From positions 74,506,756 through 74,566,755 of the forward strand of contig CM060731.1 in assembly GCA_030704615.1 (NCBI GenBank): a DNA stretch of 60,000 nt, given 5' to 3'. The translations under genes were made by a program, and so were the position numbers. Origin of the DNA: Takakia lepidozioides. Taxonomy: Eukaryota > Streptophyta > Takakiopsida > Takakiales > Takakiaceae. The notes beneath the pieces were generated by a model. That model ran no database searches, was not told where the DNA came from, and saw only the letters and a program-made list of their open reading frames with translations. Positions 1 through 11,800 of the stretch are shown piece after piece. Position 1 is the stretch's first letter. Every line of letters starts with the position of its first letter.

Positions 1-1845
1 GATGGATACCTCATTCTCGTCTGGGAACTTGGAACTACCCATAAACAGCATATGCTCTGCATGCACGTCAAATCAACCTCCTTAGTCAACTCTCATGGTA
101 CCTCAATCACAAGTGACTTGATACCCTCCTAAAAGCCAATCAATGAAATTCAATGATTTTCCTGCTGGTCCCGCAACAATGCTCTTTCTGTCTTGGCTAG
201 CAGTGTGACTGGATGTGCAACCACAGCCACATTCGTCACATCTATTTGCAGCTAGAGGGCTAGAGCAGCAGTGCTGAGAATGAAACTCCTGCTTTCTAGT
301 GTATGATGTCAATGCTAGCGGATATATTGACACTCAATTCCAGGTGTTGCCTCTAGGAGTGTTAGGGAACTTCAGGTTGACTTTACATACCCTGCTGGGC
401 TAATACCCCCCATCCTACACCAGGTTAGTATTGTGCAAGGACTGTGTATGAGATAGTCAACCTTTTCAGGAACAGTCAATGAAATACAGTCTCTCTCATG
501 TGTCCCATTGCTCTGAGCGAATCGGGCACGGGGTGTATGGCAGGTAAAGTCAAGCAGTCTCTTCCCCTCCGATCAGTATTAGTACTAACCGAGAAAGTGG
601 GCTAGACCCTGCGCATCCTGTGGATCTGAAAAGCTTCCCACACCTACACACATGGCTGCAGCTGCCTGCATGTCATTGCACACTTCACTGTTACATGATG
701 AAAGTCAAGGTTGAGGTTCAGATGCTGCCCAATGTTGCAGATCAATACCTTTCCAGAGAAATGGCCAAGGGAAGGAGGACCCTCCTCATAGTTGTCATTT
801 TTCCCACTGTCTTTTCTGCCCGCACCTGTAAGCCCACTCCCAAAACCCACCCAGGGAACATTGACCACTTGATAGAAACCCACCCTAGTGCTAGCATGAT
901 TTGACTTCTTGAGCCAGCGCCTCTACTAGACAACTATATGACTACCCCAAGTCACATGAGTATGATGCGACTTCTTGAGCACAGATGTAACAATTCCACC
1001 ACACTCATAATCATTCGCAATCTGGGAAGGTACTATAAAGGATTTTTTTTCTTGCAAACCTATGGATGCCACAGTCCACAACAGTACCAGTGAGCTTACT
1101 CCAGCATCACAGCAGCCATTTCCAAAAACAAAAAGTAGTCTGTCTTTCCATGAGCTGGGCCTGGATCCTCTTGTGAAATACAATTGAGATCAAGCGTGAA
1201 TCAGCTTATCATAAGAGACGTATACATACACTATCTACAACAGTCGACAGATAAGAAAAATATGTAACCATCCTCTGTTTCTTGCTGGGAAAGTAATAAA
1301 TTTGACATTTCATTATGACCCATAAGTAATCTAGGTTGGGGCTTCTCTTCGAGCACCTGACCTTCCAAATTCTGCTCAATCCTTGGATAATTGGATAACA
1401 TTACTGATGAATTTGAAATTTCACTTGAAGCTTCTCTAGATTATTCACCGAGTAAAGAATGCATAGCGAGTGCATACCCAAATTGGCCATGTGTCAATGT
1501 TTGAATTCTGTAGTTTCCTCCAACACCCAAGTGGACAATGTCAGAAAGTGAGCTACATTGATTAGAGTGGTGGGGCTAACCATGACTACAACAAGCAATG
1601 TCAGGATGCACATTGGAGACGGGGGTGAGGCACTCCATTTCATCTTCCTTTTCCGTGTCCTCGCTGCCTTCCTCATCACCAGAGCTGTGGTCGTCTTCAT
1701 CAGACCCGGAGTTCTGACCCACCATGGTAGGGTCGTGAACCAGAAGGACAGAGAGACCATTTGCTAAACGCAGAATTAGATACAAACGCTTATCTGAGGC
1801 AGATTTCACTACAGTGGGGCCCTCCATCACCTTCCGCACACCCAT
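1..1845 (-). CDS. Nardilysin-like M16 metallopeptidase, N-terminal exons (partial, continues off left edge)
   Basis: The protein starts at the ATG at 1845 (MGVRKVMEG...) and carries the family's N-terminal block, in which a 'SASDKRLYLILRLANGLSV' stretch leads to LLVHDP. A run of Asp/Glu/Ser residues follows, as in plant nardilysins. Exon 1 ends at 1621 or 1612 (both GT donors, phase 0). Exon 2 (665-590) encodes AAAAMCVGVGSFSDP and QGLAHFLG. Exon 3 (56-10) encodes EHMLFMGSSKFPDENE and ends at a GT donor. Splicing exon 2 to exon 3 rebuilds HFLEHM, the inverted zinc motif HxxEH of M16 peptidases, with matching phase 1. Family members cleave peptides at dibasic sites in cytosol or organelles. The catalytic glutamate and the rest of the protein lie outside the window. 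An extra small exon between 1612 and 665 is possible. Confidence 0.85.
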
Positions 1846-2576
1846 TGTTATGGCGGACACGGAAAAAACAGCGATAGTGGACAGATCCGAATCGATGGCT
1901 GTGGCAGAAGAAAGTCGGGGCGTCAGTCCAGAGATGAAAGAAGCACACGTGCTTTATAGATGAAACTAACTCCCTTTCGTTGTAGTTTGGGTTGTCAACT
2001 CCGGTTGTGCGAACATGTGACTTAAGAAAAACACTTGGTGGTGAAAAGGTTTCACGTGATTCAGTTGGCCTGTCGATGCAAGCGTTCAAATTCAGAACCA
2101 CTTGCCACCCAAACTGACTTCCTCCTCTCTCTGCTCACCAGGAGACGTTGTCTGTCGCTTTCTTCTTCTCTCGAGATGGAGCACACGTAATTGACTGCAA
2201 TATTCTTTCCCGCCAGCCTATCCCTCTTCTCTCTTCCTCTGGATACAATGAATTGTATTCCACTTTAGAGCTCTTTACAGCGAAGGACCAGATCTCAGTG
2301 CAAAACAGCAAGGGCGTACTAACATTGTCACTGAGCCCAATTAACATCCACGTTCATCTTTGAGGTTACCATGATTTAGAAAAATGTCGGGTCCTGTCGA
2401 TGTCGTGAAGCTTCTCTCTATCTCTCTATCCCCTCTGGAACGTAATAAAACTTTTCCTAATCATTCTTCTATTCTCCCTCCCTCTCACATCCTCCCTGCC
2501 ATACATCTCCTTCCCATGTGAACAAATTCCCCTGTAGCTCTGAGACAAAACACACAAACTTCACATCTCCCTACCA
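1846..2576. promoter_or_regulatory. Divergent intergenic region between nardilysin-like and MORN genes
   Basis: About 730 bp separate two divergent start codons, so both promoters must lie here. The stretch from about 2110 to 2560 is pyrimidine-rich on the plus strand (many TCTCTC and CTTCCC runs), a common feature of plant core promoters and 5' UTRs. I see no convincing TATA box. No gene is visible inside it. The promoter role is inferred from layout only. Confidence 0.45.
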
Positions 2577-5500
2577 ATGCCTGAAATGGCTCCCACTTCT
2601 CCTGCAAGTGCGACATCCAAACCGTCGTCACCCACCCCGGAAACACCAGGAACACCGGCTAAGAATGAGAAAAAATTGATCAGAAAGAAAGGCGAGAGGG
2701 GATGTCCCCCCTCGTCTCACCATCCGGACGTGCCACCCCCATCCCTCATAATCGTGTCAAGAGCCTTGCGGCCTTACCAAGTTCCTGCCAAGAGATGGTC
2801 TCTCAAACCATCCCCACGTCCGCATTCAGAGTTTCACGACGAAGTGGGGAGGATGCTGGTGGACGGCAGCAGTGGGGGCCGTTATGTGGGCGACGTGATG
2901 GGAGGGTTGCCACACGGTCACGGCCAGCACTGGATTCCCAGCCCACCCAAGAAGAGCTTGCGTTTGCTGTACGAGGGAGAGTGGGAGTATGGTGGCAAGT
3001 GTGGCACCGGCTGGTATTTCTACGTCAATGGACAGGTACTCAATTCTGGTCAGCTCATGGGCCTCGTTAGCCATGTGCATTGTTGGAAATTTCTCAGTCA
3101 GAACTCGTGCATCTCTCTACTCTCTTTGTTTCCTGTTCTCTCTCCCGCATGTAAGCTCTACGAGCTTCTTGCCAACTTTGTCATGTCATTCTTGCCTTCT
3201 TCTGGTATACTGCCTCTAAAAGTGTGTTCTGTCTCAAGAAGAAAATCTCCCCACATGCAATGTTGGACTGTGAAACATTACTGAAGCCCACTTGCCATAT
3301 CAAAAGACCAAGAGGGAGGAAGGGGGGAAGGGAGGCATAGGAGTACAGAGGAGCTGTTCACTGGGGGGAACACCATGGGCGAGGCGCCATGCGGTATAAC
3401 GATGGCTCCATCTACGATGGCGAGTGGTGTAAAGGCCGCAGGCATGGGATAGGGACGTACGTATGTGTTGCCTCCCCCTCTTCACCCCATTCTACTTTGA
3501 AACATTTCAAGACAAAGATTCTTGCATTGCATTCACTCAAAAGACATAAAGAAAGGAACCTCATACCTGAGAAGGAAAGATACTTTTCCAAGCAATTTTC
3601 ACTCCCCAGCTCTATGTTGCTTTGCAAGCTTGAGCTGCAAGTACCGGATTGCAGTGAGGACAAATGTTCTGGAAATTGCTGACAGTATTACAACGATGGT
3701 GAATGCTACATTGGGAATTGGACCAAGGACAATAGAGATGGGTGGGGCACCCATTACTGGCCAGGCAGGAGGCGGAAATACGAAGGTGAATGGAATGGTG
3801 ATGATCCCATATGTGGTGGGTGTTCAACGATGACAGCTCTTGAATATGATATGCTTCTTGACAGCCCACCCAACTGGCCCACTGTATCTTCTGAACTTCT
3901 CAAAGATGGCCCCCCACAGGAAAAAGTGCAGGTCAGCAGAAGAGCCTTACCCTCAACAGCCATGTCTTTTCCCTCATGTCCAGGCCTTGCAAGAGGCTCT
4001 CCCTCATTTTGTCCAATCGCTCCAAGAACTTCAGTCACGCTCTGTTAACGCAAGAAATGAAGTCGAAAGAGCAGTGGACTCTTGGGAGAGTTTCGTTTCC
4101 TCCGTGGCTGACAAGATCATTGGGAGGAAACTAATTGTCTGGGGTAGAGCAGTTAATTGGTGGACTAATGAGATTAAACTCAAGATAGCTGAGAGACGAG
4201 CCCTCTATAAAGAGTGCTGCAATTTGGAACCAACAGAGAATTGTGGGCGAGGTACTACCAGCTCCGTAAAGATATCAATCAGCTTGTTAGGTCTCAGAAG
4301 AAATTATACTGGGACAAGTTATACAGTGAAATAAACTCAAACCACCATGGTGGTAATGACAAAAAATTCTGGTTGGCCCTTCAACGTTTGTACAAGCCGA
4401 AAAACGGTCAGCAAGTACAAGCGCTGAAGACTACTAAAGGTGCAGTGGTGACTTCATCGGTTGACATTGTCAAAACCTTTGAAACTCACTACAGTATCCT
4501 TGGCAGAACTTCTAGGTCTAACAGTGAGGGGTCTTCTGCTGAATGAAGGGACACAGTTGGAAAAACTGTTCCTATGATTCAAAACAGCCCTGATGAACTG
4601 GAGTATATTTCAATGGCTTATAATGCTCCCATTAGTTCTTCTGAGATTGTGGAAGCAATTGAACATTTAAATGGATATAAAGCTGGTGGACCTGATGGTA
4701 TTGTCAACGAGCTTATCAAGCACGGTGGCGATCCCATGATAGAGGCCCTAGTTCTCCTCTTTAACCTTATCTGGAAGACTGAAATGATCCCCTTTCGCTG
4801 GCGACAGGGGGTCATTGTCAATCTATACAAGAAGGGTGACAGAGAAGAACCGGGGAACTACCGTGGCATCACGCTCCTCAATGCTGTTGGCAAGACATTC
4901 TGCAGAGTTATAAGTACTCGTCTCGAGGTTGATCTGGAGTCTAGAGGTTGTTTCCACGAAGGCCAAGCTGGCTTTCGGCGAAACAGGGGCTGTGTGGATC
5001 ATATCTTCACTCTAAGCCAGATTATCCAGGGAAGGAAAAAAGAAGGGAAACCCACTTATGTCTTTTTCCTGGATGTCAAAAAGGCTTATGACACAGTGTG
5101 GAGAGATGGCCTATGGTTCCGCCTCTGGTCTTGTGGGATCAAGGGAAAGATGTGGAGAGTTGTCCACAACTTGTATGCTCACACCAAAAGCTGTGTCACT
5201 GTTAACGGACAGAAGTCCAACTTCTTTGACATAGACCAAGGTGTAGCTCAAGGATGTACTCTCTCCCCTCTGCTCTTCAATGTTTTCATCAATCAACTCC
5301 TCGAGGATGTGGAAAGTGAGGGATTTGGGTTAAGGGTGGGTGATACCACCATACCAGCCCTTATGTTTGCGGATGACTTCGCAGGCATAGGGGAGACTCC
5401 AACCAATCTCCAGGAGTTGATTGATTGCGCGAAGAGATACTTTGATCTTTGGGGCTAGAGGCTAATGTCAGCAAATGTGCAGTGGTAGCATTCAACGACA

Positions 5501-7778
5501 GAGGAGAGGGAGGAAGTGATCTTAAGTGGCAGTGGGGTAGCCAAGAGATCCCGGTCCTCCCTTCCTACACTTACCTGGGCGTTGAGTTCTCCTCCAATTG
5601 TAATTGGGATGCACATATCCGGAAAGTTGTTCAAACTGGCCAGGGCAAAGCTCCGGGGCTCACTAAATTTTTCCACTGCAGAGGGGTCAACTCTGAGGTT
5701 AAGAAAACCATCCTTTGTCGCGTTATTAGACCTGCCTTGGAGTACGGATCTGCTATATGGGTTGATAACTCCAACCAGGCTAAGTCTCTAGAATCCATTC
5801 AAGTGGGGGTGCTTATGGAGTGTATGTCAGCATGCTCCAAAACAGCCAATGTGGCTGTTCAGGGTGAGTTTTGCATTCCGTCCTTAAGCTCCCGACGAGA
5901 TGACAGATGGTGGGGTCAGCTGCAACATATGCCCAACACCAGATATCCTAAGTTAATCGACTCTATATCTTGGAAACAGGACCGCCCTGTCAAACAGGCT
6001 AAGTCCTGGCAGAAGAGAGTAGAAGAGATCCTCAAGGACCTGGACCTGGATCCGCAAGTCTTGACCCTGCTGGATAAATCTGACTTAGAGGCTGTAGTGT
6101 CCTCAGCCATGTCTGTTGCCATGAGATTGTCTGATGAAAATGAAGTTAGGCAGAAAACTTCTCTGAACTTGTTTCCAGTCTGTGACATGGGGGAGGACAT
6201 CTTGGATGACCTCAAGGGTCTACCCACACTCGGCACTAGACTGAAATTTAAACTCAGGGCAGGAAGCCTACCTTTGAACAGCAAACAGAAGCAGAGAGGA
6301 AAGGGAGAGTGCAATTGCCCGTTGTGTGGGCAATCTGAAGACAGTATTCATTTTCTGATACACTGTCCGGGGTTCTCTCACCAAAGAGACGCTCTCTTCA
6401 AATCTATTAAGGGAATTGTGCCTGTACCCCTGTTTACCAACTTTGAAAGTCTCGAGGCTGAGCCAAAAGCCCAGGCCCTCCTGAGGCCTAGTTTTTGGGC
6501 AAATCACACACAGCAGATTGATGCTTGTGTGAAGGGATTTCTAGAGGATATCTGGAAAACCCTGATTAATTCTTTATATGGAGGTAAGTCTTACTACCAA
6601 CGTCAGCCCCTGACAGAGGTAGGTTCTGTCCCTTTTGTTCCCGCTCAAACTGGGCGCGGGGTCAATGGCCACAAGGCTACCAAACAACGTCTTATGAGTA
6701 CAATCTTTTCCCTCTAGTTCACTGTCTATCAGTAAGTCTATTGGGCACAAGGTCATGCCTTGGTTGTAGAGGAGCAAAAGTAGCCACCATGTCTAAGGTG
6801 TTCTGTGGTAGTGAGCTAGATGGTAACTCTCATATCCATTACTAATGTGTGGATGCAATACCTTGAATGGATTTATGATGTGGAGAAGATGCCATTCATG
6901 ATGCTGCGGAATCCAGACTTATGTTACTATCCAAGATGTTGTGCCATTCGGACACACCGACTTGAGGGTGTTGATATTCAGAAGCTTCTCAAACGAGTAT
7001 TTCTCTGAAACCATTGTCATTTCTGTACCACTTTCTTCAGTGTGTCTGTAAACATTGACACTTGTTAGGATCCACAACTCTGTATGAACAAAGGAAACAA
7101 GACATAGTATGTGCATGGGGGACTCATGGCCTCAGAAAGAGAAAGACAGACAGCATAGGCATCCACAGATTCCTAACACTGCTTTAGATTTTCATTCCCC
7201 GAGAAGTCCACCTGGATACCACTTGCTCTTGCTCAAGGCCAAGGTTATGTGCGCAGAATGGAGGAAAGCAGAAAGGGAGCTTGACAGCTGAGCAGATGGA
7301 GGCCTTGTGGCATGCATTTGATGAGTTGTCGCCCGGCTACTATCGTCGCTCTAAAGTGCATGTGGTGCAGCTGCGAAGACTCCTTTTGCTGGCACGACTG
7401 GACCCTGACGATCAGCTGGTACCTGTCATACTCTGTCCCTCCCCCCTTTCACCTCCATCTGACCTAGGAAGCACCAGGAGGCAACTCCAGCGATGGAGGT
7501 GCAGTAGGAAGATCTCTCTTCTAGTAGCTGTCTTATAGAATCTTTCTTTCCTTTCTTTGATGAGAATATCTATTATCTTGTTCTTCTGCAAGGTCCCTCT
7601 CTACCTTGTCCAATGGCCCCTGTGGTGGCCTGGTCTTAAATATTGCTTCTGACAGTTTCCTCCTTTCATCGTGCAGGGAGAGAGGTTATTGTCATATCTC
7701 TTAGAAAGTGCCTTGCAGACTGACGGACTTACCTTCAACTACTTCATGCATCACATCCTTGCCTTTCATGATCCCTGA
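2577..7778 (+). CDS. MORN-repeat protein, MORN3-like, five exons with a LINE in intron 3
   Basis: Exons are 2577-3035, 3341-3460, 3686-3931, about 7281-7418 and 7677-7778. All junctions I could place use GT/AG and phase 0, giving about 350 residues. After a Pro/Ser-rich N-terminus (about 80 residues), MORN repeats follow: GRYVGDVMGGLPHGHGQHW, LYEGEWEYGGKCGTGWYFY, IYDGEWCKGRRHGIGTY, CYIGNWTKDNRDGWGTHYW and KYEGEWNG. The tail after the repeats (CGGCSTM... then PPNWPTV) resembles the tail of MORN3. MORN repeats bind membranes or act as scaffolds, and MORN3 is a sperm/axoneme-associated protein, so a motile-cell role is inferred. Exons 4 and 5 (LTAEQMEALWHAF..., GERLLSYLLESALQTDG...) form a C-terminal extension I do not recognise. 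The exact start of exon 4 is uncertain. Confidence 0.75.
4574..5458 (+). pseudogene. LINE reverse transcriptase domain
   Basis: The reading frame has the standard non-LTR RT landmarks in order: GYKAGGPDGIVNELIKHGG (motif 1 region), NYRGITLLNAVGKTFCRV, EGQAGFRRNRGCVDHIF, FFLDVKKAYDTVWRDGLW (first catalytic Asp), VAQGCTLSPLLFNVFIN and LMFADDFAGIGET (catalytic FADD). RT copies element RNA into DNA at a nicked target. All catalytic aspartates remain. The frame closes at a TAG just after FDLWG and continues in another frame at 5449, which points to a single-base indel. The upstream part (4214-4546, NREL...KKFWLALQRLY) ends at a TGA, so the copy is probably dead. Confidence 0.85.
5449..6717 (+). 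pseudogene. LINE post-RT region with C-terminal zinc knuckle
   Basis: This frame continues the RT protein after a frameshift: VSKCAVVAFN, SYTYLGVEFSSNCNWDAHI and VIRPALEYGSAIW are typical post-catalytic RT segments. Near the end, CNCPLCGQSEDSIHFLIHCPGF shows the C-x2-C...H...C zinc knuckle common at LINE C-termini. At 422 residues it is the longest intact LINE stretch in the window. It ends at 6717 in TAG. The fragments at 48.4-48.7 kb and 56.5-57.4 kb align to its last part, confirming that this is the 3' end of the element. Confidence 0.75.
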
Positions 7779-8871
7779 TAAACTGCATCCTGTTGATATA
7801 CCAAGCTGTAAGTTTCGCACAACATATACTGGACTTGCATTCAAGTGTTGGCAGACCTCATCTTGTTAAGTGGGCTACAAAAGAAGCCCCATCCCATAAA
7901 CTTGTAAACACAATGATAGAACTCTTAAGTACAGTATCTTGTCCTGAAATACAGCTGACTGAAAGGCATGGGTCCTAATCCAACCAAAACTTGTATTCGA
8001 TGAAAGATGTCATCAACGCCAAAATCTTCTCTGAACAAATGGCTTGCGACTTCATGTTCATCTTCACTTGTTGCACCCAACCACGAAGATACCAAATATT
8101 CTTATTGCTGTACCTACATAACCAAGCTAACATGCTGAGTTGATGTGGTTAAGGTGATAGAAATGAACTATTTCTGTAGATTAGGTGCAGTCAACTTTGA
8201 AATTTATGATATTTTGTCTTGTAACTTGTGTGCTGTAGAATACATCCACAGAGATTAAAACTCATCATAGTCTGTCTGTTTGAGTTTTTTTTTTTATGGT
8301 GTGTACACCTTTGCATTTTGCAGACAAACTTGGGCCTAGTTTGTTTGGTATCATCACAACCATTCCCCATATCTATATCTATACCTTGATCAGACATAAA
8401 TAAAGTATACCAAGAACTCACTCATTTGTCATAGGTTACCTGAACCACATAAGATCCCCTTGTAAGGTAAGAAGGACCCCCATAGTAAATATGCTGCGTA
8501 GCCTAGTAAGTACTAGCTTATTTTGGAGGGGTTCTGGAGGAGCTTTTCAATCTCCTTCGGGCTAGGGCTCTGTCCCCCTGTAATGTCCCATGGCACAGAA
8601 TGGGGGTAAAATTTCCCCCTCAAGGCCCTTGAGCTGTCAGCTAAAAGTTAACCCAAAAAGAATTCTTCGGCAAAATAAAGGTGAAGTTTGTGTAATGTCC
8701 AATGAGTTACTGAACCTTAAACAAACTTCATATTCACTAAGTACATTAGTAGAGGGAGCCTTGTGTAAGGTACAGACCAATTACCTTCCCACCTACAACC
8801 ATAACAAGCCCGGCTGCTGCAAGCACAAGCTGAGCATGCCTCAAGAAGGGACGGTCTTTGCGGAAGTCAGG
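7779..8871. other. Convergent intergenic region (3' UTRs of MORN and allantoate deiminase genes)
   Basis: About 1.1 kb lie between two stop codons that face each other. I see no protein-coding signal here. The region should hold both 3' untranslated regions. An AATAAA-like string (aataaagtat) occurs at 8398, but I cannot assign it to either gene. A T-run of 11 lies at 8286-8296. Confidence 0.5.
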
Positions 8872-11800
8872 TTACTGTATCCCCAGTTCACTCTCCAAAA
8901 ATCGTAGAAGTGCTAGGCTGGCAGCCCACATGTCATCATCAAAGACATGCTCGGCAGGTGAGTGGCTGATACCGCCAGCGCACCGCACAAACAACATACC
9001 CACCTGCATGCATCAGTGAACACGGCATGTCAGCCCGTAATTCATGGGGAGCACCTCCTTGCTTGTGAGATTGATGTATCTAAGCACCGAAAACAGGGAA
9101 GATGATCATCACAAGTCTGGTTGTCTTAACTTGCGGTGTGCTAAGTGAATGGGTTATAGGCCTCCCTTATGAGCATGAATATCATTTTAAGTTACTGATC
9201 CTGCTTGGTGCAACTTGTTGGCTATCAAACTCAAAACAGTATGCCATGGAGCTTCAACAGTGAACGTTATACAAAAGTTCCAGATTTGGCTGTGGATGAG
9301 GAAGTCTGCGAAAGCAAATGAAGAAGAAAAGGAAGGTTATTATGTCCACAAAAAGCCCAGATAAGAAATAATAGAACAGACAATGAAACAAAGAGAGGAT
9401 GGAAGAACAAAACTTTATAATGACTTTCCGAATCTATTGCTGTACAAACATTTCCTATTCCAAATTGAGACTGTTATCTCATGCCTTATCATTGGATACC
9501 AAATCAGGAACAAAGTCAAGACTCTTACTTGAGTAAGATGTGAAAGTGCCATGGCATCATGTCCTGCACCACTAACCAATGTCGGTACTGATGCTGGGCC
9601 CTCTCTCTCTTCAAGCAAAGAAACCCTTCTTCGGAAGGGAGGGAGTTCTTTATTGGCTCTGTATGCTGCTGCTTGCAACCGGTCGATTAGCCCTGGGGCA
9701 CATGAGATAGCATTGGCCTCATGCTGTAACATCAGAAACAATCCACAGGCACATCTTCACTTCGTCAATGCCTCAAGTGCATGAATACATGATTGTAGAT
9801 CATGACAAACCCTCATTCCCTATACGCATGTAGGGTCAGCATCCCATGCTTCTGTACAAAGAAGACGAGGGACACAGTACCTTGTAAAGGTCTTCTATAT
9901 ATTTGTGAACCAGTGATCCTAGCTGCATCTGTCCCAGTGACATGATACCGAGTTGCGACCAATCCAGTTTTCATTTGAGAGTCTGAAGTGCTTTGTAGTT
10001 CCCAAGCACGCAGCTTTGTAAGCCTAGAGAAAGACAACTCACAGCTATCCTTTGAGCTCCATTCTCATGGGAGACCAACTTTTAGGAAATTACATGTTGT
10101 CAGAGGCAATTACCTAAGAACAGACCTTGGGTTCTTGCAATCCTGACCGTCAGTGTGTTTTCAGAATGCAAGGTTGCAATTTCAACTCACATGGCTGTGT
10201 GCATGTGGAATCCTTGAAACACACTTCCATGACTATTCTGTCATTACAAACAAAAACAAAAAACGGAGATTCTATCAGTACCTTTCTTTGAATGCTGCAA
10301 GCCACCCCCCGGGTCTTACAAATCTCATGAATGGAGTGCTCTATGTTCACCACTGTGGTCTCACGAAAACTGTCATCCTTGGTCCTGACATCCACTGTGA
10401 AGATAACCTGTTCCAAGCACCACTTGGGAGAACAATGTGTGACTGGTCCATTTCATTCAAGATAAATCACGATATATTCTCTGCTCCCCATCAGATGGTG
10501 GAAAATGTCATGTTATGTGTAGAGAAGCCAGATTCCATACATTCCACCAATTTTCAAACAACCCATTGGTTGATTGGGTGTGGCAACAACTTTCACAATT
10601 TTATGTAGACAACTCTTTCGCAGCCATGGCCCCCCAAAACAATGCATGATTTGGTAATACAACATGTAAATGAAGAGTATTTTAGAAACTGATGACAAAA
10701 TATGGATTGAAAGGTTGGATAGATACCTCTCCTGGAATGACATTACTTGCACCAGGCCATGAAGTAATTTCTCCAACAGTACAGACAATAGCCCCAGCAT
10801 GATTGACAGATGTCAACATGCCATTTGCGAGGCATCCACCTGGGGTTTTCTGAGAATGTGTGCAGAGCTGCTCTATCGCCACAATGGCCTGGGCAGCTGC
10901 TGGCATAGGGTCTTTTCGCATTAGCATGGGAACTGTGCCAGCATGCCCCTGTGAACCCCGAACCTTCACCTGCAACACACATTTTCTGCGTGATTAAGTA
11001 CAAAGGTATTATGTAAGCTGGCTTTCCATATCCTGGCTAGTTTGAAAAAATAGATACACCTGAAGGTTGGAAGTCATGTTGAAGTTCATTGCTAGGCTGG
11101 TTCTATATACTTCTTCATGAAAGAATACCCAACGAGCCGGATGGCTTCATACCACAATCAAGTGGAATATGGTGAAGGAAAGGCTTACAGTTAAGCGAGT
11201 TTGGCCAGCTATGGCCTCAACCACTCCAAGTGGCAGTCTTTGTGCTTCAAGAACCGGTCCCTGCTCAATGTGAACCTGTGTTGTTACCACAGCTTCAACA
11301 CCATCAGCACATGGATTCATTTACTGGAAGTAATTGCTGCACCAGCTTGGAAAAGAGAGGGTTTATGACTTTCTGGACAGCAATTGGCTATTTAGGATCA
11401 ATTATCTAACGTCCATTCATCGAGCTTTGACATTGTTCCACTTTCATAATAAGCAACTCTAGAGATCCATCAGGTGGCTCAGGCAGTGGCAATGAGCTAG
11501 TCTGTAGAGAGAGCTTATGTGGCTGCCTCAATACAGCCATGCCCAGCAGTCTGAATCGGACCCACGTGTATACAGTCCAGGGTCAACATGAGCTCGAGAA
11601 TTACCTCGACATAGGCCCGCACTGAAGCTCGATCATACTGGAGTTCAGCGAGGCTCTCTTCAGTACCCTTCAACGAAGCAGCCTTCAAAGCATCTGCGAC
11701 TGTAATACCACTGCAATACATAGGATAATGTCTTCATCAAAATCAACTTTTACCATTCACCCTTACCAGGCCCATGGTCGGGTCACTTCTTGCAGTAAGT

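Larger units (their letters stand above)
3975..6760 (+). mobile_element. LINE (non-LTR retrotransposon), 5'-truncated, in MORN intron 3
   Basis: A decayed non-LTR element lies in the same orientation as the host gene. It begins inside the region just before the RT domain (WWTNEIKLKIAERRALYKE at about 4150-4215). It continues through RT and a C-terminal zinc knuckle, with frame changes near 4250, 4546 and 5455. The apurinic endonuclease domain is missing, so the copy is 5'-truncated. No clear poly(A) tail is seen. Related fragments lie at 48407-48661 and 56480-57450, both on the minus strand, so this is an active or once-active local family. The 5' boundary (3940-4000) is approximate because the flanking intron sequence is not known. 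Confidence 0.8.

Noticed and set aside
5916-6314. 132-codon minus-strand frame
   Set aside because: Antisense to the well-supported LINE frame at 5449-6717.
9813-10037. Possible extra exon of allantoate deiminase on the minus strand
   Set aside because: The residues do not fit the family, and exons 10 and 11 join directly in phase (QRK to HEANAIS), leaving no room for it.
10153-10608. 151-codon plus-strand frame inside the allantoate deiminase gene
   Set aside because: It runs antisense across exon 10 and neighbouring introns and shows no recognisable domain.
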